Both the position numbers and the translations under genes were made by a program. The notes beneath the pieces are model-generated. The model did no database searches. It was not told the DNA's origin and was given only the letters and a program-made list of their open reading frames with translations. From Planctomycetota bacterium (GTDB taxonomy: Bacteria; Planctomycetota; Planctomycetia; Isosphaerales; Isosphaeraceae): 39,235 nt of DNA. Positions 9,013-15,896 of the stretch are shown piece by piece; the first letter of the stretch is position 1; every line of letters starts with the position of its first letter. The stretch is from assembly GCA_028291545.1 (NCBI GenBank), contig JAQGHR010000131.1:1-39235 (forward strand), in the 5' to 3' direction.

Positions 9013-10500
9013 ATGTCCCATACGAGCGATTATCTGGCCCTGGATCTGGGGGCCGAGAGCGGGCGAGGCCTGCTCGGGCGGTTCGATGGCGAAAGGCTCG
9101 CGCTGGAGGAAGTGCATCGGTTCCCCAACGGGCCGGTGCGGCTGCTGGACACCCTGCACTGGGACCTCCCGCGACTGTTCGACGAGTGCAAGACCGCCCT
9201 GCGCAAGGCGGCCTCTGGACGGTCGCTGGACGGCGTGGGGGTGGATACCTGGGGCGTGGACTTCGGCCTGGTCGGCCGCAACGACACGCTGCTGGGCAAC
9301 CCGGTCCATTATCGCGACGCCCGCACCGAGGGCATGGTCGAGCTGGGGGCGAGGCTGGTCCCTCGCGAGCGGATTTACGAGATCACCGGGCTCCAGTTCA
9401 TGCCGATCAACACGGCCTATCAGCTCCTGGCGATGAAGACGGCCGGCTCGCCCTTGCTGGACGTGGCCGAGACGCTGCTGATGATCCCGGATCTGTTCGC
9501 GTGGCTGCTCACCGGCGTGCGGGCCGTCGAGCGCACCGATGCGTCCACCACGCAGCTTCTCGATCCGCGATCGGGAAAATGGTCCGACGAGCTGTGCACC
9601 GCCTGGGGCCTGCCCCGCCAGATCCTGCCGGACACGATCGAGCCGGGCACGGAGCTGGGCATGCTGCGGTCCTCGCTCGCCGAGGAACTGGGCATCGCGC
9701 CGCTGTCGGTCCTGGCCACGGCCGGGCACGACACGGCCGCCGCCGTCGCCGCCGTGCCTACCTCGGGAAAGTCCGACCCGCCGGACTGGTGCTACCTGAG
9801 TTCCGGGACGTGGTCTTTGATCGGCGCGGAGACCCTTCGGCCGGTCATCAACTCGGCCACGTACAAGTATAATTTCACCAACGAAGGCGGCGTCGCGGGC
9901 ACGACGCGGCTGTTGAAGAACGTGATGGGCCTGTGGCTGGTCCAGGAGAGCCGCCGGACCTGGGCACGGGCGGGCCGCGATTACTCGTACGAGGAGCTGA
10001 TCCCCCGCGCCGAGGCGTCCCGGCCGTTTGCCGCGCTGGTCGATCCCGACGACGCCTCGTTCCTCGCCCCAGGCGACATGCCGGCCCGCATCGCCGCGTT
10101 CTGCGCCCGGACGGGGCAGGCTGCGCCCGGAGACGAGGGCGCCGTCGTCCGCTGCGCCCTGGAGAGCCTGGCGCTGAAGTACCGCTGGGTGATCGAGAAG
10201 CTGGAGGAGATCCTCGGCACGACGATCCGGACGATCCACGTCGTCGGCGGCGGCTCGAAGAACGCCCTCCTCTGCCAGTTCACAGCCGACGCCTGCAACC
10301 GCCCCGTTCTCGCCGGCCCCGTCGAGGCCACGGCCATGGGCAACGTCCTGATCCAGGCCATGGCCCGCGGCCGGATCGGCTCGTTGCGCGACCTCCGCGC
10401 CATCGTCGCGCGATCGTTCCCCGTCACCACGTACGAGCCCCGCGGCACGAAGGCATGGGACGACGCGGCGGGGAAGTTCGGGGGACTTCTGGGACAGTGA
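9013..10500 (+). CDS. rhaB: Rhamnulokinase
   Basis: The protein phosphorylates L-rhamnulose to L-rhamnulose-1-phosphate in cytoplasmic rhamnose breakdown. The 495 residues from the ATG at 9013 match the usual family length, and GAGG lies five bases upstream. FGGY-kinase landmarks are present in order: the N-terminal phosphate loop D-L-G-A-E-S-G-R-G, the substrate-binding V-D-T-W-G-V-D-F-G near residues 75-84, A-G-H-D-T with the likely catalytic base D240, S-S-G-T-W-S, and the C-terminal G-G-G-S-K-N ATP-binding segment. No isomerase or aldolase gene lies next to it, so the rest of the pathway must be elsewhere. L-fuculokinase is a possible alternative, but the motifs fit RhaB better. Confidence 0.9.
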   Translation: MSHTSDYLALDLGAESGRGLLGRFDGERLALEEVHRFPNGPVRLLDTLHWDLPRLFDECKTALRKAASGRSLDGVGVDTWGVDFGLVGRNDTLLGNPVHYRDARTEGMVELGARLVPRERIYEITGLQFMPINTAYQLLAMKTAGSPLLDVAETLLMIPDLFAWLLTGVRAVERTDASTTQLLDPRSGKWSDELCTAWGLPRQILPDTIEPGTELGMLRSSLAEELGIAPLSVLATAGHDTAAAVAAVPTSGKSDPPDWCYLSSGTWSLIGAETLRPVINSATYKYNFTNEGGVAGTTRLLKNVMGLWLVQESRRTWARAGRDYSYEELIPRAEASRPFAALVDPDDASFLAPGDMPARIAAFCARTGQAAPGDEGAVVRCALESLALKYRWVIEKLEEILGTTIRTIHVVGGGSKNALLCQFTADACNRPVLAGPVEATAMGNVLIQAMARGRIGSLRDLRAIVARSFPVTTYEPRGTKAWDDAAGKFGGLLGQ

Positions 10501-10560
10501 TCGAGGCCGCCCGCCGAAGCGGACGCCCTTCGAACCGCGTGGCCGGGCCGATCGGCCTGC

Positions 10561-11085
10561 CTATCGCCGGGGCACCGGGGTGCCGCAGTTGCGGCAGGCG
10601 GGGGCGCCGAGGTGGACGGGCTGGCCGCACTTGGGGCAGACGCGGAGGCCGACTTCCACTTTATCGGTCGGCGCAGGGGCCGATGGCGAAGGGGCCTTGG
10701 TCGAGGGACGGGGATGGCGGGCCAGGTGCTCGCCGGACCAGCGCTCCAGGGTGGAGCGATCGACGGCGCTGAGCTCCTCGGTCGGGGACTCGGGATGGCC
10801 GGCCGGTCGCGTGGCGGCGACGAGCGAGCTGGCCGGGACCGGGACGATCCGGCCGCAATCGGGGCACTTCCCGCTCGGCGGAGGGGCCGTCGCGTCCACC
10901 TTCAGGCGACGACCGCACGGGCAGAAGAACCGGATGAAGCCGTCGCTCGGGACCTCGGTGGCCGCCGCCGCCGCGGGCTTGTGGCGAATGCGTACCCGCG
11001 CGCCGCACTTCGGGCACACGACCCGCTCGGACGGATCGGCCGGAACCGCGAGGGCTTGGCCGCATCGGCAGGTCGCGCGAGGCAT
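10561..11085 (-). CDS. Triple zinc-ribbon protein of unknown function
   Basis: The 174-residue protein carries three four-cysteine clusters. The first is C6-x-C8 with C24-x-x-C27, the second C55-x-C57 with C74-x-x-C77, and the third C150-x-x-C153 with C164-x-x-C167. The region between the second and third is Pro/Ala/Ser-rich and probably disordered. There is no signal peptide or membrane segment, so it is presumably cytoplasmic and binds three zinc ions. Small multi-ribbon proteins of this type are frequent in planctomycetes; no function can be assigned. It converges with rhaB, 60 bases away, and a GGCCGATCGGCC palindrome lies in that gap. Confidence 0.7.
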   Translation of the reverse strand: MPRATCRCGQALAVPADPSERVVCPKCGARVRIRHKPAAAAATEVPSDGFIRFFCPCGRRLKVDATAPPPSGKCPDCGRIVPVPASSLVAATRPAGHPESPTEELSAVDRSTLERWSGEHLARHPRPSTKAPSPSAPAPTDKVEVGLRVCPKCGQPVHLGAPACRNCGTPVPRR

Positions 11086-11178
11086 CGGGCAAGGGTCCTT
11101 GAGACGGGGATTCGAGAGGACGGATTCGAGATTCGAGAGCCGGGTAGGAGTTATGCGCTTGGCCGATGAGATCGCTGA

Positions 11179-11261
11179 TTTTCCAGTGGGGCGGGCGTCC
11201 CTGCCCGCCTACAAGAAAAGATGATTTGTAGGCGGGCAGGGACGCCCCCCCCACTGGAAAA
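11179..11261. repeat. REPIN-like inverted doublet, family A
   Basis: Two 36-base arms (11179-11214 and 11226-11261) are reverse complements with a single mismatch, separated by 11 bases. Each arm also contains its own 7-bp hairpin (GGCGGGC/GCCCGCC), the arrangement expected of a REP doublet (REPIN). A third copy of the unit begins the window at position 1. The element lies between the zinc-ribbon gene and larE, both on the minus strand. Confidence 0.85.
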
Positions 11262-11277
11262 ACCGACGAATCGGTGT

Positions 11278-12132
11278 TCACCGACCGGCCGGCATGAGGC
11301 TCTCGATCGAGATCACGGCGTTCATGCTGCCGGAGCGGAAGCCGTCGAGGTCGAGGGTGATGTACTTGAAGCCGAGGGCGCGGAACGCGCGGGTCAGCTC
11401 CTCGCGAACGCCGGGGGCGGCGAGGTCGGAGAGCGACTCGACGGGCACCTCGATGCGGGCGAGGTCGCCCTTATGATAACGGACTCGCAGGAGAACCAGC
11501 CCTCGGCGGCGGAGCCAGGATTCGGCGGCGTCGATCATCTTGACGCGCTCGGGAGTGACGTCTTCGCCATAGGCGATCCGGCTGGAGAGGCAGGGCGTGG
11601 CGGGCTTGTCCCAGGTGGGCAGGCCCCAGGCCTTGGCCAACGCGCGAACCTCGGCCTTGCCCAGGCCGCATTCCTGCAACGGGTGGCGGACGCCGTTCTC
11701 GCTGGCCGCGCGCATGCCGGGGCGGTGGTCGCCCGCGTCGTCGGTATTCGCGCCCGAGGCGATCGTGTCCACGCCAAGCTCGCCCAGGAGCGTGGAGAGC
11801 CGGCCGTAAAGCTCGCTCTTGCAGAAGTAGCAGCGGTCGGAATTGTTCCGCAGGTAGTTCGGGTCGGCAAACTCCTCGGTGCGGATGATCCGGTGACGGA
11901 TGCCGATCTGTTTGGCCAGGGCCTCGGCCTCTTCCAGCTCGCCCGAGGCGAGGCTGTCGGACACCGCCGTCACGGCCACGGCCTCCGAGCCCAGCGCCAG
12001 TTGCGCCGCCTGCGCGACGACCGTGCTGTCGATCCCTCCCGAGAACGCCACCGCCACGCGGCCGTAGCCCCGAAGGGCCTGGAGCAGGCGATCTCGGTGC
12101 GCCACGAGTCCGGCGTCAGTCCAGTTGTCCAA
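11278..12132 (-). CDS. larE: LarE-type sulfur transferase for nickel-pincer nucleotide synthesis
   Basis: LarE adenylates and thiolates the pyridinium dicarboxylate nucleotide made by LarB, and LarC then inserts nickel to complete the cofactor of lactate racemase and relatives. The 284-residue protein starts at a TTG preceded by GAGGT. It has the PP-loop S-G-G-I-D-S (31-36), a C-Y-F-C motif (C101 and C104), a G-A-N-T-D-D segment (127-132) and P-C-L-S-S-R (C181), the site of the sulfur-donating Cys in Lactobacillus LarE. The extra C-x-x-C pair suggests the three-cysteine class that holds a [4Fe-4S] cluster instead of sacrificing its own sulfur (inference). No larB, larC or larA gene lies within the window. 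Confidence 0.88.
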   Translation of the reverse strand: MDNWTDAGLVAHRDRLLQALRGYGRVAVAFSGGIDSTVVAQAAQLALGSEAVAVTAVSDSLASGELEEAEALAKQIGIRHRIIRTEEFADPNYLRNNSDRCYFCKSELYGRLSTLLGELGVDTIASGANTDDAGDHRPGMRAASENGVRHPLQECGLGKAEVRALAKAWGLPTWDKPATPCLSSRIAYGEDVTPERVKMIDAAESWLRRRGLVLLRVRYHKGDLARIEVPVESLSDLAAPGVREELTRAFRALGFKYITLDLDGFRSGSMNAVISIESLMPAGR

Positions 12133-12173
12133 GGCGCACCTCGATTCCGTCGGCGGGGTCGAACCGCCCTATT

Positions 12174-13529
12174 CTATGGGATGGTGCCCCCGGGCTCAAG
12201 GCGATGCCCCCGCGACCGCCGATGCAGCGTCCTGGCCAGCGCCACCAGCCCATACACGAGCCAGCCGGCCACGATCACGCCGCTGAGCGCCCATGGCAGT
12301 CGGATCGGGCTGCGATCCTCCCAGCCCGATTGCTCGTTCGTGTTGGTCATCCCGTTGTAGTAATACGTCCCGTCGGGAAATTTCATCGCGAACGATTCGG
12401 TCAGCGGTTCGTTCGCCACGACGCTGGCCGCCTTCCACGACGTCTCCTCGTAGGGGACGGTGGGGAATTCCAGGACCTTCCCCGCGAGCAATCCCGGGAA
12501 CGTATTGGCCGGCCCGGTCCAGTTCGGGTCCGGCCCGTAGGTCCGATCCACCCCCCGGGCCGGGTAGAATCCCCCGCCCTTGAGCTCGAGGATCTCCGAG
12601 ACCTCCAGCACCCGTTGCGGCCGCGACGACTTGGGCCGGGGCAGCGGCTTGCCGTCGTAGAAGCTCTCGCCGTCCCACTCGATCTTCACCGGCAGCCCGC
12701 CCCGCTTGGGGTCGAGATATGCGCGAACGACCTCGAACTGGCTGACGTGAGGGCCGTTGACCTTCGCGTCGGCCTCGGTCAGGAACGAGCGGAGACTCAT
12801 GTTCTCGGTCCGGCTCTCGACGATCACCGTCTCGTGACCGTCGATCGTCGCGCGGCCGATCGTCCGGTAGGTCTTGGAATCGTCCTGGAAGAACTGGTCG
12901 ATCGCGTGCAGGGTCCCGCCCCACTCCTTCCGATCGGCGCCCAGGGGCGGGAAGAGGTGGTTCGTCAATCCCGGCACGTTGACCGCCTGGATCTGGCCGG
13001 CTCCCCCGGTATACGCCTGCGGCGTCCAGGAGCGAAGGCCTCGGGCCGGGTCGCCCGAATACGACAGGAGCGTATATCCGGCGTATCGCGACGTCATCGT
13101 TTCCGGCGTGACCGGCACGTCGGGCATGAGCCAGTCGTCATCGGTATGAGTCACGGCCCAGTTGGGCGGGGCATTCCGCATCATGAACCGCGTCCGGTCC
13201 GTGAGGTACGTCTGGAACAACGTCTTCGTGACGAGATTGACCGCCATCATCTGCCGCTGCCGGACCATCTCCTGCCGCTTCGCGTGCGAGTCGTCCGACC
13301 CGTCGGCCGGCAGCCGGGCGATCTCCGACGCCAGACTCTCCAGGGTCTTCGCCTGGATCTGGCTCCACGCCTCGGTGTACTTGTGGTCGCGCTTCCACTG
13401 AAGCTTGAGCGTGTGCATACCGTCGAAGTTCTTGCGATACAGCTTGAAAAGCTCGGTCGGCGAGGGCAGGTCGTCGGCGACCGGCTCGGGCGGCATCCCC
13501 AGGGCAACCAGCATCAGCACGGCGATCAT
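12174..13529 (-). CDS. Exported protein of unknown function with a C-terminal membrane anchor
   Basis: This 451-residue protein is not recognised. The ATG at 13529 has AGGAG seven bases upstream and opens a short hydrophobic leader (M-I-A-V-L-M-L-V-A-L-G) that looks like a signal peptide; the open frame continues to 13697 without support. The N-terminal part has a helix followed by a W-K-R-D-H-K-Y-T-E segment, and the middle repeatedly alternates short strands, weakly like the LolA/RseB-type lipoprotein-carrier fold. Near the C-terminus a hydrophobic segment (P-W-A-L-S-G-V-I-V-A-G-W) is followed by basic residues, so most of the chain should lie outside the cytoplasm. Tyr and Trp are frequent. 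A link to larE, 41 bases downstream, is not implied. Confidence 0.6.
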   Translation of the reverse strand: MIAVLMLVALGMPPEPVADDLPSPTELFKLYRKNFDGMHTLKLQWKRDHKYTEAWSQIQAKTLESLASEIARLPADGSDDSHAKRQEMVRQRQMMAVNLVTKTLFQTYLTDRTRFMMRNAPPNWAVTHTDDDWLMPDVPVTPETMTSRYAGYTLLSYSGDPARGLRSWTPQAYTGGAGQIQAVNVPGLTNHLFPPLGADRKEWGGTLHAIDQFFQDDSKTYRTIGRATIDGHETVIVESRTENMSLRSFLTEADAKVNGPHVSQFEVVRAYLDPKRGGLPVKIEWDGESFYDGKPLPRPKSSRPQRVLEVSEILELKGGGFYPARGVDRTYGPDPNWTGPANTFPGLLAGKVLEFPTVPYEETSWKAASVVANEPLTESFAMKFPDGTYYYNGMTNTNEQSGWEDRSPIRLPWALSGVIVAGWLVYGLVALARTLHRRSRGHRLEPGGTIP

Positions 13530-14001
13530 GACGGGCTCCTCTCCGACGTTCCCCGCACGGTGGGTTGCGCCGACTCCGGCATCGCCCTCTACCCTACCCG
13601 CGCAACCCGTCCACCACAACGAAATCTCTAGGACACACGCGAGAACCGCAATAATCGGCGAACCAGAGAGCCTCCGACCTCGCGATCTGGGCGGCATGCT
13701 TACCTGCTCGTAAGCATATCTTCGTCTTCGTAAAGAATGCCTTCGGGCCAGGCCCGCAGCCCGATCCCATGCTTACGAGGACGTAAGATCCCACCCAAAA
13801 AACCGCGAGCCGGGGGGAAAGTTCCACGGTCTTTATGCATTTGATGTGAATCGCATGCCGCTCGCCACGATGGTATTCGGAAGGAAGGCGCCCGGATTGC
13901 GACTCGCCGTGGAAATCGATCGTCTGGAATCTGTCCTCGGAATGTACCCCGAGGATCGCGGAGCCGGCCATGTCCCTCGACCGCTCCGCGAGAGTCCGTT
14001 T
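13530..14001. other. Divergent intergenic region with a double dyad
   Basis: These 472 bases separate the unknown exported protein from the protease gene. Base composition is more balanced than in the flanks. The protease frame is open from a GTG at 13846, but codons before 14002 lack the strong third-position G/C bias that follows. The notable content is the paired dyad at 13696-13790, listed separately. Confidence 0.5.
13696..13790. promoter_or_regulatory. Two copies of an operator-like dyad
   Basis: The first copy is perfect: ATGCTTAC, six bases, GTAAGCAT (13696-13717). The second is ATGCTTAC, six bases, GTAAGATC (13769-13790), with the right arm imperfect. The centres are 73 bases apart, close to seven helical turns, so proteins bound at both would face the same side of the DNA. 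The most likely target is the protease gene downstream on the plus strand, though the divergent minus-strand gene could also be affected. The regulator is unknown. Confidence 0.55.
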
Positions 14002-15681
14002 ATGCCCACCCCCGACATCCCGCCCCTGAACGGCCACTTCCTCTCCGGCTACGACGACCCGAGGCTGGCCCGCGCCCGCCGGCCGCGAAGCCGGCTGAAC
14101 CTGCAGGCGACGGCTCCCACGCACGTCCTCCCCGAGCTGATCCTGGGCGCGGGACGCCTGCTCCCGTTCCATTTCCTCCGCACCGGCGATCGCCGAGGCC
14201 GGGCCGTGGTGAAGATTTGCCGGAGCGACGGCGCGTGCGGCACCGGGTTCCTGGTCGCGCCCGATGTGCTGTTGACGAACCACCACGTCCTGCCCGACAT
14301 CGCCACCGCCTCCGGCGCGGTGGCCGTGGCGAATCACGAGGCCGATCCGCCCGACGGCGTGGTGGCGGCCGTCGCCATCAAGGTCCAGCTTGCCCCGAAG
14401 CGGCTGTTCGTGACCCAGGAAGAGCTGGACTTCACGTTTTGCGGCGTCCTGGGCCTGGAGGGCCTGGGCGTGATCCCGATGACTCGCGATAGTCAGACGA
14501 TCGGCACGTCGGACGTCGTGAACATCATCCAGCACCCGCGCGGCCGGCCCAAGGAAGTCGCGATCCAGGATAACCACATCGTCAAGGCCGATCATGTGGT
14601 CCTGCACTACATCTGCGACACCGAGCCGGGCTCGTCGGGCAGCCCCGTGTTCGACAATCGCTGGCGACTGGTCGCTCTACACCACGCCTCGATCGTCGCC
14701 GACGCCCCCGCCGGAGGCCGCCACGCGCGGGGGATGGACCGGCAGCTCCGGTTCCTTAACGAGGGGGTCCGGCTCTCGGCCATCGCGCTCTCGCTGGAGG
14801 CGTCCGACGCCGCGACCGGGGCCGGTCGCGAGGCGCTGGACCGCCTCCGCGGCCTGTTTCGCGACCTCGACCCTCGGGCCGGCTTCTTCGGGGCGCTCGG
14901 TCGATCGCTTCGCGGGCGCTCGGCGGCCGAGGTCGGGGCGGAGGTCGACAAGCGCGGCGGCGAGACCCTGGACGTCGGATTCTGGGACCTCCGCACCGCC
15001 GCCCCCCGACTCCTGAACCGGATCGACGACCTGGGCTGGGCGATGGCCGCGATGGGGATGGATCTCTGGTGCCTCTCGCACCTTTCCCCGGCCCGGGCTC
15101 GCGCGCTGGTCGAGCATCTCGACACGAATTTCCGCCTCGAATACCGCCTCCTGCCCCCGTTCGCGTCGCTGGCCGTGCTCGTCCGCAAGTCGCGGTTCAT
15201 CTCCGCCGAGCGCATCGAGGAGACGGGGCTGGAATCGGTCCGGGTCCGGATTCGCGACCCGAGACGCGGCCTCGCCACGATCCGGGTCCTTCCGATCCCC
15301 GGCCGAGGTCCGTCCGTCGTCCGCGACCTCGTGGGCGCGATCGTCGCCGCCCGGCCCGGCAAGGTCTCGGCCGATTGGCTCTTGATCGGCGGCCCCTCGG
15401 CCCGCGTGGGCGACGCCGATCGCGAGGCGATGCTGGCCTCCGGCCTGGATCTGGCCACCGCCGAGGCCGGCCTCGACGGCGGCCTCGTCCTGCTCCGCGG
15501 CGCAACCCCGACCGTGACCGGACTTCTCGCCTCGCCCAACCTCGCCGTCCACGATGACGCCATGACCGTCGTCCGCGACCGCCGCCTCCCCGACACCGCC
15601 CGCCACCTCACCACCCGCCGCCCCATCGCCGCCCGGCTCCTGCTCATCCGCGACGCCGATCCGCCGGTGTGCCCGACGTAG
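14002..15681 (+). CDS. Cytosolic trypsin-like serine protease fused to a degenerate EEP-fold domain
   Basis: The 559-residue protein (from the ATG at 14002; a GTG at 13846 would add 52 residues) has no signal peptide. Residues about 60-250 form a V8/trypsin-like protease with L-L-T-N-H-H-V-L (H95), E-L-D-F (D143) and P-G-S-S-G-S-P (S212), so the triad looks intact. Residues about 310-555 follow the order of an endonuclease/exonuclease/phosphatase domain: L-D-V-G-F-W-D-L-R, G-M-D-L-W-C-L-S-H-L, L-A-V-L-V-R-K-S, a W-L-L-I-G-G-P-S strand and a final R-R-P-I-A-A-R-L-L strand. The expected catalytic residues (Asn, Glu of QE, GD-x-N and SDH) are replaced, so this half may only bind. Similar cytosolic proteases occur in bacterial conflict systems with effector-associated domains; such a role here is inference. 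Confidence 0.7.
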   Translation: MPTPDIPPLNGHFLSGYDDPRLARARRPRSRLNLQATAPTHVLPELILGAGRLLPFHFLRTGDRRGRAVVKICRSDGACGTGFLVAPDVLLTNHHVLPDIATASGAVAVANHEADPPDGVVAAVAIKVQLAPKRLFVTQEELDFTFCGVLGLEGLGVIPMTRDSQTIGTSDVVNIIQHPRGRPKEVAIQDNHIVKADHVVLHYICDTEPGSSGSPVFDNRWRLVALHHASIVADAPAGGRHARGMDRQLRFLNEGVRLSAIALSLEASDAATGAGREALDRLRGLFRDLDPRAGFFGALGRSLRGRSAAEVGAEVDKRGGETLDVGFWDLRTAAPRLLNRIDDLGWAMAAMGMDLWCLSHLSPARARALVEHLDTNFRLEYRLLPPFASLAVLVRKSRFISAERIEETGLESVRVRIRDPRRGLATIRVLPIPGRGPSVVRDLVGAIVAARPGKVSADWLLIGGPSARVGDADREAMLASGLDLATAEAGLDGGLVLLRGATPTVTGLLASPNLAVHDDAMTVVRDRRLPDTARHLTTRRPIAARLLLIRDADPPVCPT

Positions 15682-15732
15682 GGCGGGCCTCGCACGTGTC
15701 GAGTGTGAGTTGAAGCCATCTCCCCGTCGTCC

Positions 15733-15812
15733 CGGGTGCCACTGGCAGCTCGCCTGCCAGTGTCCTGGCCGGGGGTCGAAGACACTGGCAGGCGAGCTGC
15801 CAGTGGCACCCG
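15733..15812. repeat. REPIN-like inverted doublet, family B
   Basis: Perfect 31-base arms (15734-15764 and 15781-15811), extended by one further pair, flank a 16-base spacer. Each arm folds on itself through CACTGGCA/TGCCAGTG. The element lies in the convergent gap between the protease and flippase genes and could also end transcription from both sides. It shares no sequence with family A. Confidence 0.85.
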
Positions 15813-15826
15813 AAACCGGGACGGCA

Positions 15827-15848
15827 TTCCCACGGGAGACCGTGGGAA
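15827..15848. repeat. Single REP-like hairpin, family D
   Basis: TTCCCACG and CGTGGGAA form an 8-bp perfect stem around GGAGAC. It resembles a single REP unit and lies 15 bases after the family B doublet in the same convergent gap. No second copy was seen in the window, so its repeat status is inferred from form alone. Confidence 0.5.
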
Positions 15849-15896
15849 CGAGGTCGCGTTGCATCAGATGGGATGTGGGTAAGGCATGGCCTCGCC

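Noticed and set aside
11179..11261. Possible CRISPR repeats among the palindromic units
   Set aside because: The units are inverted, not direct, there are no regular spacers and no cas gene was seen.
13846..14001. Upstream start (GTG at 13846) for the protease
   Set aside because: No ribosome-binding site and weaker third-position G/C bias before 14002; left as an alternative, not chosen.
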